From Opitutaceae bacterium (lineage in GTDB: Bacteria > Verrucomicrobiota > Verrucomicrobiia > Opitutales > Opitutaceae): 64,000 bases of DNA. The notes under the pieces were generated by a model. It made no database searches. It saw only the letters and a list, made by a program, of their open reading frames with translations, and had not been told where the DNA came from. Positions 48,243 through 56,442 of this stretch are shown here, in pieces (position 1 is the first letter of the stretch; each line of letters opens with the position of its first letter). The stretch spans positions 62,001 to 126,000 of the forward strand of contig JANQSC010000023.1 of the NCBI GenBank assembly GCA_028284235.1, read 5' to 3'. The translations under genes and the position numbers were made by a program.

Positions 48243-50915
48243 ATGATCTTATACACAAAACTAGTAAATCGGCTGCGCTCGGTGTTTTTAAGCGGGAAAG
48301 CGGAGGCGGAGCTCGCCGACGAGATGCAATTCCATCTCGACATGGAGATCGAGAAGCACCGGGCTGCGGGTCTGTCGGAGCGGGCGGCGCGACGGAAGGC
48401 GCATTTGGCGTTCGGCAGTTTGGAGAAGACGAAGGAGGACTGTCGCGACTCGTGGGGCGTACGTGTCCTGTTCGATCTGATACGCAATGTCCGTTACGGG
48501 ATGCGTCGGCTTTTCCGCAATTTGGGTTTTTCGACGTCCATCTTGCTGGCGTTGGGGCTGTGCATCGGCGGGAGCGCGGCGGTGTTCACGGTGTTGCATG
48601 CGCTCGTGTACAAGGAGTTGCCGTTCGAGTCGGCGGATCGGCTTGTCGAGGTGAACCATGTTCACGCTCGATCGAATCCGGAGGCCCGGCTGTCGAGTAA
48701 TCCGTCCACCTACCTGCAGTACGCGGAGGAAAGCGAGTCCTTTGACGCGGTAAGTCTGCACACGACGCAGTGGACGAGTCTCGTTTCCCGGGGCCGAGCG
48801 TTCCGCGCTCAGGGCGCTCGTGTGACCGGCGGATTTTTCGACGTGGCGCGGGCGGAGGCGAGAATTGGAAGTCTTCGACTGTCGGATTCCGTAGGCGCGG
48901 GGTTGCCCGCGGTTGCGCTGACCGAGTCTTTCTGGCTGTCCACGTTTAACGGCGATCGTTCGATTCTGGGCGAGCGGGTTCAAATAGGCGGCGCGGACTA
49001 CGCGATCTTCGGAGTGGTTTCCGATGACATCCAAATACTGTTTCCCCAGGTTCAGTTTTTCGCTTTTTGGGACACGCGGGATGCGAACGCGGGGGCGTAT
49101 TCTGAACGTAGGGAGTTTTTCGCTACGTTGTGGGCTCGACTGCGTTCCGGCGTGTCCACCGAGCGAGCGGAGCTGGAGTTGCGGCAGTTGGACGATCGTT
49201 TTTACGCGGGAGCCGGTTTGGCGGCGCAAGAGGATCGGAAGGTCGAAGGGTTTGAGACGCGTGTGAGTCCGCTGCGGGATCTGCGCAACGAGTGGGTGCG
49301 ACCCAAGCTGTTTCTGTTGTTGGGCATGAGTGGCGTTATACTGGTTATCGGGATCGTCAATATCGTGAATCTGCTGCTCGCCTACGCCAACGCCAACGCT
49401 CGAGCGATTCAAGTGAGGGAAACCCTGGGAGCGACGCGTCGGCGAATCCACTCGCAGTATTTGACTGAGGTCGCTTTGCTGGCCGCATTGGGCTGGGGGG
49501 TGAGCGTGGTCGCGGCGATTCTTGGGATCGGTTTGCTGAAGACGGTTTCCCCGGAGATTGGCCAGTATCAAAACGGAATCCAATTTGGAGGGACGTCGCT
49601 GCTTTATTCCGGGGCGCTGTCGCTCGTGTCCTGTCTGGTAATGTACGGAGCGCTGGTGTCGAATTTAATGTCGTCGGGATCGAAGCGAAAGAGCCGGAGT
49701 CACCAGCAATCCATGGGCAGAGGCGCACGCAGGGCGGCGTCCGCTCTGGTGGTTGCTCAGATCGTGATGAGCTTCGCGCTGCTCGTCGGGGCGGGATTGT
49801 TAGGAAAAAGCTTTTACGCTGCTCTGAATCAAGATACTGGATACAATGCGTCCGGCGTGGTGACGGCGCGGATTGAGTTGCCGGAAGAGCGCTACTCGGA
49901 TGGCGAGAGCATCTCCAGTTTCCGGGACGGCTTGCTGCGGCGAATCGAGCAACTGTCTGCGGTCGAGTCGGCGGCGGTCGCCACGCAGATTCCGACCTTC
50001 GGCTATCCGGACTCCCCGATAACTACGCCGGAAACGAAGGGGCGCAGTTTGTGGAAAAATCCGAAGGCCCAGTTTGCGTTCGTATCGGAGGGCTACTTTG
50101 AGACTCTGGGAATGTCGCTTGTAGACGGGCGCGGGTTCGAGCCGACGGACGGGGCTTTTTGGCAGGAGGCGAACGTGGTCGAGGTGTCTGCGGTCGACGC
50201 GCTCTTTCCGGGCAAGGCGAGCGCTCTGGGCGCATTTTTCAAGCCCGGGAGGGCTCCGGGAAATCCGAACAACTGGAATCGCGTGGTTGGCGTCGTCGAA
50301 AACGCGCGTCACGAACGACTCGATACAGCGGAGAACGCGCCGCTGATTTATCGCCCGATCCGAGGCGCGGGGCATCGGGAGTTCAGCTTGCTGGTCAAGA
50401 CACCCTTGCCTGAAGACGAGGCGATTTCGCTGGTGCGCAAGACGCTGCTCGATTCGGATCCGCTTCTACCCGTGTTTCGAATGGGCAGTTTGGAGGGATT
50501 CATGAGCGAGTCCTTGGCTCCTCGGAAGGGAATTCTGTATTTGGTGGGCGCCTACGCGTTGCTAGCGCTGTTTCTGTCGACGACTGGGATTTTCGGATTG
50601 CTGGCCTACGATGTTTCGACGCGCGTCAAGGAGTTCGGGATTCGGATTTCGATTGGGGCGTCGCGACGGCAGGTGCTGTGGCAGGTAATGCAAAAGGGGC
50701 TTTGGTTTGCCGCGGTCGGACTCGGTATCGGTTTCTTGGGGGCGCTTGGGGTGTCCGGTGTGATTCGGCAGTTTCTCTACAGCACTTCGCCGATGGATGC
50801 GACGGTTTATTTGGGAATCGGCGCGATCTTGTTCGGGACGATTCTCTTGGCCTGTGTTTTGCCTGCGCGTCGGGCAGTCCGGGTGGATCCGCTGGTGGCC
50901 TTGCGGCAGGAGTGA
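48243..50915 (+). CDS. MacB/FtsX-type duplicated orphan permease 3 (ADOP)
   Basis: 890 residues. Prefix EAELADEMQFHLDMEIEKHRAAGLSERAARRKAHLAFGSLEKTKEDCRDSWG, then the membrane/core blocks beginning GGSAAVFTVLHALVYKELPF. The C-terminal end LPARRAVRVDPLVALRQE is a variant of the ALRVE ending of the paralogues. About eight helices, two MacB-type periplasmic domains, no ATPase. It starts 3 bases after padR-3. 49 bases past its stop begins the type-B repeat that has been interrupted by a MITE. Confidence 0.9.
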   Translation: MILYTKLVNRLRSVFLSGKAEAELADEMQFHLDMEIEKHRAAGLSERAARRKAHLAFGSLEKTKEDCRDSWGVRVLFDLIRNVRYGMRRLFRNLGFSTSILLALGLCIGGSAAVFTVLHALVYKELPFESADRLVEVNHVHARSNPEARLSSNPSTYLQYAEESESFDAVSLHTTQWTSLVSRGRAFRAQGARVTGGFFDVARAEARIGSLRLSDSVGAGLPAVALTESFWLSTFNGDRSILGERVQIGGADYAIFGVVSDDIQILFPQVQFFAFWDTRDANAGAYSERREFFATLWARLRSGVSTERAELELRQLDDRFYAGAGLAAQEDRKVEGFETRVSPLRDLRNEWVRPKLFLLLGMSGVILVIGIVNIVNLLLAYANANARAIQVRETLGATRRRIHSQYLTEVALLAALGWGVSVVAAILGIGLLKTVSPEIGQYQNGIQFGGTSLLYSGALSLVSCLVMYGALVSNLMSSGSKRKSRSHQQSMGRGARRAASALVVAQIVMSFALLVGAGLLGKSFYAALNQDTGYNASGVVTARIELPEERYSDGESISSFRDGLLRRIEQLSAVESAAVATQIPTFGYPDSPITTPETKGRSLWKNPKAQFAFVSEGYFETLGMSLVDGRGFEPTDGAFWQEANVVEVSAVDALFPGKASALGAFFKPGRAPGNPNNWNRVVGVVENARHERLDTAENAPLIYRPIRGAGHREFSLLVKTPLPEDEAISLVRKTLLDSDPLLPVFRMGSLEGFMSESLAPRKGILYLVGAYALLALFLSTTGIFGLLAYDVSTRVKEFGIRISIGASRRQVLWQVMQKGLWFAAVGLGIGFLGALGVSGVIRQFLYSTSPMDATVYLGIGAILFGTILLACVLPARRAVRVDPLVALRQE

Positions 50916-50964
50916 TTCTGTTAGAGCGATGGGGAGATAGAGCTGGCTTCGGGAGAATAGAATT

Positions 50965-51175
50965 TGTCATCGCCCTGACTCCGTCGGGCGCAGGCAGGAC
51001 AAATAGGATCCCCGATCCAGCCTGGCGCGTACACGTGTACTTGTTGATATCTTGTCTGAGAAAACGCGCCGGGACGTCGCGTTCCACCTTACTTCACTTG
51101 CGTCTAGGGTGGAACCCGACGTCCCGGCGGGTTTAAGTTGACTTGTATGCGTTCGGCGGGATCGGGGAAATAAGG
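50965..51175 (+). repeat. structured repeat, type B copy 4, interrupted by a MITE
   Basis: Left part begins TGTCATCG and has the CCGTCGGGCG hairpin, then CAAATAGGATC. Outer stem CCCCGATCC (51010-51018) pairs with GGATCGGGG (51159-51167), followed by GGGGAAATAAGG. Between the arms lies the MITE. 49 bases after the permease 3 stop. The rest of the 365-base gap up to padR-4 holds only its promoter. Confidence 0.75.
51026..51151. mobile_element. 126-bp decayed MITE inside type-B copy 4
   Basis: Terminal inverted repeats pair at 13 of 18 positions (51026-51043 and 51134-51151). The right end TAAGTTGAC...ATGCG matches the 30.5-kb MITE at 14 of 18. Two inverted type-C units at 51063-51088 and 51108-51133. 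No protein. Confidence 0.65.
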
Positions 51176-51224
51176 TTATCTGGACAATCGGACTTTGAAT
51201 TGATGCCCCGCTAACTACTTCCCC

Positions 51225-51266
51225 TTGACAATCTAGGAGAAGCTCTCTTTCTTTCCCTAGATTGTC
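51225..51266 (+). promoter_or_regulatory. promoter and operator of PadR-4
   Basis: TTGACA (51225-51230) overlaps an 11-bp perfect inverted repeat, GACAATCTAGG (51227-51237) and CCTAGATTGTC (51256-51266), with the presumed -10 between the arms. Confidence 0.8.
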
Positions 51267-51280
51267 GAAAGGAGAAAGCA

Positions 51281-51613
51281 ATGGCGGATAAAACGAATGA
51301 CTTGTTGCAGGGGGCGTTGGACCTATTGGTGCTTCGGTCGCTTTACACGGAAAAGCGGCATGGCTGGGGGATATTGAAGCGGATTCAGCAGAGTTCGAAC
51401 GACGAGCTGATCATCCATCAGGGGTCTTTGTATCCGGCCTTGTATCGACTGGAGCGACAGGGGTTCATCAAGTCGGACTTTGGCTTGTCGGAAAATAATC
51501 GAAAGGCGAAGTACTACAGTTTGACGCGGAAAGGGAAGCGCAAGTTGGAGCGCGAGATTGAGAAGTGGAATCGCTTCTCGACCGCGATTGTGAGCGTTCT
51601 TCAAAATGCTTAG
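51281..51613 (+). CDS. PadR-family transcriptional regulator 4
   Basis: 110 residues. Winged helix: DLLQGALDLLVLRSLYTEKRHGWGILKRIQ, then HQGSLYPALYRLERQGFIKSDFGLSENNRKAKYYSLTRKGKRKL. The ribosome site AAAGGAG lies about 10 bases before the ATG at 51281. 26 bases separate it from permease 4. Expected to repress its own operon through the 11-bp repeat just upstream; the palindrome is the most regular of the six PadR sites. Confidence 0.93.
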   Translation: MADKTNDLLQGALDLLVLRSLYTEKRHGWGILKRIQQSSNDELIIHQGSLYPALYRLERQGFIKSDFGLSENNRKAKYYSLTRKGKRKLEREIEKWNRFSTAIVSVLQNA

Positions 51614-51639
51614 GGTTTCGGAATACAAAGGGCGAAAAG

Positions 51640-54447
51640 ATGGGTTGGTTTAAAGACATGTGGTTTCGTTTGACCACGATTGTGGGGCGGAATCGGTTCG
51701 AATCCGTCATGGATGATGAAATGGAGTTTCATTTGGAGATGGCGGTACAGGAGAAGGTGGACCGGGGCATGGATCCGGTTGCTGCCAAGAAGCAGGCGCT
51801 CAAGGAATTTGGCAGCCCGGAAAGCTTCAAGGAGGACTGTCGTGACTCGTGGGGGGCGCGCGTAGTTATGGATTTGATACGCGATCTGAAGTTCGCTATT
51901 CGGAAACTAAAGAAGAGTCCTGGTTTCGCGGCGGTGGCCATCGTCTCGCTGGGAATCGCGATTGGAGCGAATACGGCGATCTTCAGCCTGTTGAACACCA
52001 TCTTGTTCAAGCCATTGCCCGTTCCGAATCCCGCGGATTTGCGGGAAATCACGTTTGTTAGCCCTGTACTGAGCAACTCCCAGATACGGGGAGCTTCGAC
52101 GACGCTTCCGGACGGGAGGAGAGAGATCAATGCGTTGAACTACTCCGTTTTTCTTCAGTTGCAGGAAAACGCCGAGAGTTACGCTGATGTAGTCGGTTTT
52201 TCGGAGGTGCCGGGAATTCAAACGCGGCTTCGCGGCGATTTGTTTACGACCAGCGGCATGCTGGTCTCCGGCAATTTCTGCGAAGGGCTGAGGGTCGGAG
52301 CGATTTTGGGCAGGACCATCCAGCCCGAAGATGATCAGGCGGGCGTGGAGCCGGTGGTCATGGTATCGTACGATTATTGGGTGAGGCGTTTCAATGGCGA
52401 CGCCGATGCGCTTGGCGAGTTGATCACCCTGAACAATGTGGGATTTCGTCTGATTGGAGTTTTGCCGAGAGACTTCAAGGGCCCGCAACACGGGGAGGAG
52501 CAGCAGTTTTATATTCCGCTTTCCACTCAGCCGATCGTTCAACCGGAGCTCGAGTTGACCAACGACAATCACTGGTGGATTTGGGTGATGGCTCGGCTCA
52601 AGCCCGGTAGCAGCGACGAGCAGTTGAAAGCGTCATTGGACCTGGCATTGGAACGCGCTATTGGCAGTGACCGGTTTGCCACGGGGTCGTCCTCGAGGAA
52701 CGGCGTTTCCGTGACTTCGGGTCGCCAGGGGAACCCCAGGGAAGGGCGGGTAATCCTGAAAGACGAAACCGATCGCTACAATGACTACATGCGCTCCATT
52801 CTGCTGGATGGCCGCGCGGGTTCGAGAAACCAGGGAGGGCGAATGGCGACTCCTTTTTACTTTATGTTGGGCGCTGCCGGGATTGTGTTTTTGGCGGCTT
52901 GCGCGAATCTGGCTGGTTTGCTGGTGGCGCGAAGCATTTCGCAGCAGCACGAGACCGCGACTCGGAAGGCGCTCGGAGCTGGATCGCTGCGGCTGGTTCG
53001 ACAAGGACTGACGGAGAGCCTATTGCTCGCGGTCCTGGGAGCCGTGTTTGGTTGGTTCGTTTCTATAGGGGCCAAGGCGGGAATCATCCAATCGCTCAGT
53101 TCGGTTGCGATCGGTGAAGGTATCGATGGCGGGAACGATCATCGGGTATTTCTGTTTGTGACTTCGATCACCTTTGTCGCTGCGATCTTGTTTGGCCTGT
53201 TGCCTTCGTTGCGATCGATGAAAATCAATCTCATGGATGCCTTGCGCGACCGCTCGGATAGCCGAGGCGGCTGGCTGACGGGCCGCGTATTCGTTGCCCT
53301 GCAAGTCGGTTTGGCGCTGCTTTTAATCGTGGGGGCAGGACTTATGATCCGCTCGTTTTCCAATCTGCAGAAGATCGATCCCGGTTTCAATATGGAGAAG
53401 CTGCTGGTCTTTCAGCTCAACGCCCAGAACGGGGGCTACGAGGGGCCACAGAAACTGGAGTTGTATCAAAAAAGTATGGACGTGATCCGTACGATTCCGG
53501 GTGTTCAGTCGGTGGCTTGTTCGGAAGTTCTTTTTCTGGCAAATTCAGCCCGGCGAGTGGGCGTCATCACCGCGCCGGACAATCCCGATTTCGAAGGGGA
53601 AAACGTGATGGCCATGACTGTGAGCGAGGACTTCTTCCACACCCTGGAAATTCCTCTCTTGAGCGGCCGCGTTTTCGAAGCGACGGACGCGCGGGAGGCC
53701 GAGCGCGTGGTGATCGTGAATGAACAGTTCTCGCGACGTTTCTTTGGGGAGCGAAATCCTGTGGGCAAACTCGTGAAACAAGGGAACGACAACCTGTATC
53801 GAGTAGTTGGAGTCTGCGCCGACACGAAATACAATCGGATCAAAGCGGATGTGCAGCCGATGTTGTTTTTTCCCATCAAGCAAAGCAGCACGGGACGGTT
53901 TGGGCTTCGTCGCGCTTGGATACAGGTGAAGACCGAGATGGATCCATTGGCGCTCGTGCCGACGGTGCGAAAAGCCATGGCGGAAGTGGATCCGAATCTC
54001 CCTCTCAATTCGGTCAAGACCCAGGCCATCCAGATGAGCGATTCGATCTTTCGTGAAAAGTTGCAGGCCAGCTTGCTGATGATTTTCGCCGTCCTCGGAG
54101 TGTTTTTGTCCTGTATTGGAACGTATGGGCTTATGGCCTACACGGTTTCGCGTCGCACTTCCGAAATTGGGATACGAAAAGCGCTGGGAGCAAGGTCAGA
54201 CGAGGCGATTCGACCGATTTTGAAATCCTCCCTTGTCGTGGCCGGCGTCGGGCTTGTCCTGGGCGCTGTCTTCGTTTTGCCGCTCGGCAATCTGATTCGA
54301 GGACAACTGTATCGGGTGGACCCTCTGGATCCGATGGTCCTGTCGCTAGGCGTGTTGCTTTTGTTTGCGGCCTCCGTCGCCGCCGCTTGGTTCCCGGCCA
54401 GAAAAGCCGCCAAAGTAAGCCCGATGGAGGCGTTGCGGGTAGAGTAG
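51640..54447 (+). CDS. MacB/FtsX-type duplicated orphan permease 4 (ADOP)
   Basis: 935 residues from the ATG at 51640. Prefix ESVMDDEMEFHLEMAVQEKVDRGMDPVAAKKQALKEFGSPESFKEDCRDSWG and GANTAIFSLLNTILFKPLPV at the first helix end. The last block ends FPARKAAKVSPMEALRVE. About eight membrane helices, two MacB-type core domains. No ATPase nearby. It is the longest of the six. The sulfatase gene follows 109 bases later on the same strand, so they may share a transcript but need not. Confidence 0.9.
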   Translation: MGWFKDMWFRLTTIVGRNRFESVMDDEMEFHLEMAVQEKVDRGMDPVAAKKQALKEFGSPESFKEDCRDSWGARVVMDLIRDLKFAIRKLKKSPGFAAVAIVSLGIAIGANTAIFSLLNTILFKPLPVPNPADLREITFVSPVLSNSQIRGASTTLPDGRREINALNYSVFLQLQENAESYADVVGFSEVPGIQTRLRGDLFTTSGMLVSGNFCEGLRVGAILGRTIQPEDDQAGVEPVVMVSYDYWVRRFNGDADALGELITLNNVGFRLIGVLPRDFKGPQHGEEQQFYIPLSTQPIVQPELELTNDNHWWIWVMARLKPGSSDEQLKASLDLALERAIGSDRFATGSSSRNGVSVTSGRQGNPREGRVILKDETDRYNDYMRSILLDGRAGSRNQGGRMATPFYFMLGAAGIVFLAACANLAGLLVARSISQQHETATRKALGAGSLRLVRQGLTESLLLAVLGAVFGWFVSIGAKAGIIQSLSSVAIGEGIDGGNDHRVFLFVTSITFVAAILFGLLPSLRSMKINLMDALRDRSDSRGGWLTGRVFVALQVGLALLLIVGAGLMIRSFSNLQKIDPGFNMEKLLVFQLNAQNGGYEGPQKLELYQKSMDVIRTIPGVQSVACSEVLFLANSARRVGVITAPDNPDFEGENVMAMTVSEDFFHTLEIPLLSGRVFEATDAREAERVVIVNEQFSRRFFGERNPVGKLVKQGNDNLYRVVGVCADTKYNRIKADVQPMLFFPIKQSSTGRFGLRRAWIQVKTEMDPLALVPTVRKAMAEVDPNLPLNSVKTQAIQMSDSIFREKLQASLLMIFAVLGVFLSCIGTYGLMAYTVSRRTSEIGIRKALGARSDEAIRPILKSSLVVAGVGLVLGAVFVLPLGNLIRGQLYRVDPLDPMVLSLGVLLLFAASVAAAWFPARKAAKVSPMEALRVE

Positions 54448-54556
54448 TTTTAACCTTGTCGGGAGGGCGGATTTATCGCTGGCGTTAGCTGAGCCTCGTT
54501 TCTTTTTCCTGGCGACTTGCATTGATCTGCTTGGAGATCATATCGTCGGATTATTC

Positions 54557-55975
54557 ATGCGACGAAGTCCCCTAAAGTTCGCGCCATTGGTTTTTGCCTG
54601 CCTCATTGTCCATGGGTTGATCGCGGCGCAGCCAAATATCATCGTCATCTTCTCGGACGACCAAGGGTATGCGGATGTAGGTCTCCATAGCGTTCGAGCG
54701 GACGTTCAGACCCCGCATATCGACGACCTGGCCGATCGAGGAATCCGCATGACTCACGGATTTGTGACCGCTCCGCAATGCATGCCCTCGAGAGTGGGAA
54801 TCCTGACTGGGCGTTACCAGCAGCATGGAGGAGTCGAAGCGAACACGACCTTTATACAGGGAAATCCGAGCCCGGGTATGCGGCAGAGCGTAGAAACCAT
54901 CGCGACTGCGCTACAGGAGGCGGGCTACACCACAGGCATGGCTGGAAAGTGGGGGGTCGGCGGCGGTCCGAAATGGACAGACATTCTAAGCGACCGGAAG
55001 CCTTCCATCAAGGAGGGCGACTTGCCCTTGTTGCCATCGGCGCGGGGATTCGACGAATACTTCAGTGGAGTCCAAACCCTGTATGTAGCCTCTCATGACC
55101 TGAACGGAGACCCAATCCCAAACGCGCCCCAGATCATCAAAGATGAAGGGTACCGAACGGAAGTACAGGGCAAGGCGGCTGTATCCTTTATTGACCGACA
55201 TGCAAACGACGCCGATCCGTTTTTCCTCTACTACGCTCCTTACTCGCCACACGCTCCTTTCAAGGCGCCTCAGAAATACCTGGATCGGTTCAAGCGCGTC
55301 GACGATGAAAAACGCCGCACCTGCCTGGCGATGATAGCGAGTTTGGACGACACGATTGGGGACATGATGAGCGCGCTGCGACGCCACCAGATTCTGGAAG
55401 ATACTATGATCTGGTATATCAGCGACAACGGAGCGCCCAAAAACGGAGGAGGATTGAACGCGCCGTTTAGTGGTTGGAAAGGCAGTCTTCTGGACGGTGG
55501 ACTGCGTGTGCCGTTCGTGTTGTCCTGGCCTGGCAGACTACCGGCCGGTAAGGAGTACGCGGAAATGGTCAGCGCGTTGGATGTTTTCCCAACCTGCCTC
55601 GCCGCTGCGGGAGCGACGGTGGCCAACACTCATTTGGACGGAACCAACTTGCTTCCCTTCCTTGAAGGAACTGCAAGCGGGCAACCGCATGAATACTTGT
55701 TTTTCCGTTGGCTGGGAAATACCGCCATTCGATCGGACCAATGGAAACTGTTGAAGCAGTCCCAACAAGTCCGCCTTTTTTCTTTGTCCGAAGATCCTGC
55801 CGAGACTGTGGATCTCTCCAGCCAGTATCCGCAAGTTCGCGACGACTTGGAGCAAAAGCTAAGCGCGTGGCTGAGCGCGCTTCCAGCAGCTCAGGCGAAG
55901 GTAGACCGCAAAGCGGGCAGGGGTCGGAGCCAAGCGTCAATGCCTCCTACGCCGGCCCCAACCGGGACGCGGTGA
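54557..55975 (+). CDS. secreted sulfatase (Cys-type)
   Basis: 472 residues. Signal peptide 1-24. Metal ligands Asp34-Asp35 in IFSDDQGYADVG; formylglycine motif Cys75-Met-Pro-Ser78-Arg79 with GILTGRYQQHGGV; substrate and metal region WYISDNGAPKNGGGLNAPFSGWKGSLLDGGLRVPFVLSWPGRLP. All core positions are intact. C-terminal Pro-rich tail (PPTPAPTG). It needs a formylglycine maturase encoded elsewhere. It lies between two PadR-permease pairs and is far from the glycan genes at 2-12 kb. Substrate unknown. Confidence 0.92.
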   Translation: MRRSPLKFAPLVFACLIVHGLIAAQPNIIVIFSDDQGYADVGLHSVRADVQTPHIDDLADRGIRMTHGFVTAPQCMPSRVGILTGRYQQHGGVEANTTFIQGNPSPGMRQSVETIATALQEAGYTTGMAGKWGVGGGPKWTDILSDRKPSIKEGDLPLLPSARGFDEYFSGVQTLYVASHDLNGDPIPNAPQIIKDEGYRTEVQGKAAVSFIDRHANDADPFFLYYAPYSPHAPFKAPQKYLDRFKRVDDEKRRTCLAMIASLDDTIGDMMSALRRHQILEDTMIWYISDNGAPKNGGGLNAPFSGWKGSLLDGGLRVPFVLSWPGRLPAGKEYAEMVSALDVFPTCLAAAGATVANTHLDGTNLLPFLEGTASGQPHEYLFFRWLGNTAIRSDQWKLLKQSQQVRLFSLSEDPAETVDLSSQYPQVRDDLEQKLSAWLSALPAAQAKVDRKAGRGRSQASMPPTPAPTGTR

Positions 55976-56044
55976 CGCGCTCCGAGAGTCGAACCATTCA
56001 TCCAACCCGTTGAACTCGCCCGTTTCGCCAGCGGATCTTTGTTG

Positions 56045-56091
56045 TTGACTATCGACATCAAGAGCGGTTTGTTGTCGATTATCGATAACAA
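56045..56091 (+). promoter_or_regulatory. promoter and operator of PadR-5
   Basis: TTGACT (56045-56050), half-site ATCGACA (56051-56057), its complement TGTCGAT (56073-56079), then ATCGATAACAA; a TTATCGATAA palindrome lies at the last site. Ends 7 bases before the padR-5 start. Confidence 0.75.
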
Positions 56092-56097
56092 GGAAAA

Positions 56098-56442
56098 ATG
56101 AAGGACTCGAACAACGAACTCATCCATGGAACGCTTGACTTGCTGATCCTGAAAGTTCTGTCCACGGGCAAGATGCATGGCTGGGACATCGCCAAGCGGA
56201 TTTTCGTGGTTTCGGAGGACCGGCTGATGATCAAGCAGGGGTCGCTTTATCCGGCGGTGCATCGCTTGGAGCAAAAGCGGCTCATCAAAGCCGAGTGGGG
56301 CGTTTCCGAACTGGGGCGCAGAGCCAAGTTCTACAAGCTGACCCGGAAAGGCCGCAAGCGGCTTGACCAGGAGCGATCCCGTTGGAGCGACTTTGTGGAT
56401 TCCGTTTCCATGGTGTTAAACCTGGAGGAGTCGAAGGGATGA
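56098..56442 (+). CDS. PadR-family transcriptional regulator 5
   Basis: 114 residues. Winged helix: ELIHGTLDLLILKVLSTGKMHGWDIAKRIF, then KQGSLYPAVHRLEQKRLIKAEWGVSELGRRAKFYKLTRKGRKRL. Its stop overlaps the permease 5 start by four bases (ATGA), giving coupled translation. The operator with ATCGACA-type half-sites differs from those of the other five. Weak ribosome site (AAGGA) before the ATG at 56098. Confidence 0.92.
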   Translation: MKDSNNELIHGTLDLLILKVLSTGKMHGWDIAKRIFVVSEDRLMIKQGSLYPAVHRLEQKRLIKAEWGVSELGRRAKFYKLTRKGRKRLDQERSRWSDFVDSVSMVLNLEESKG

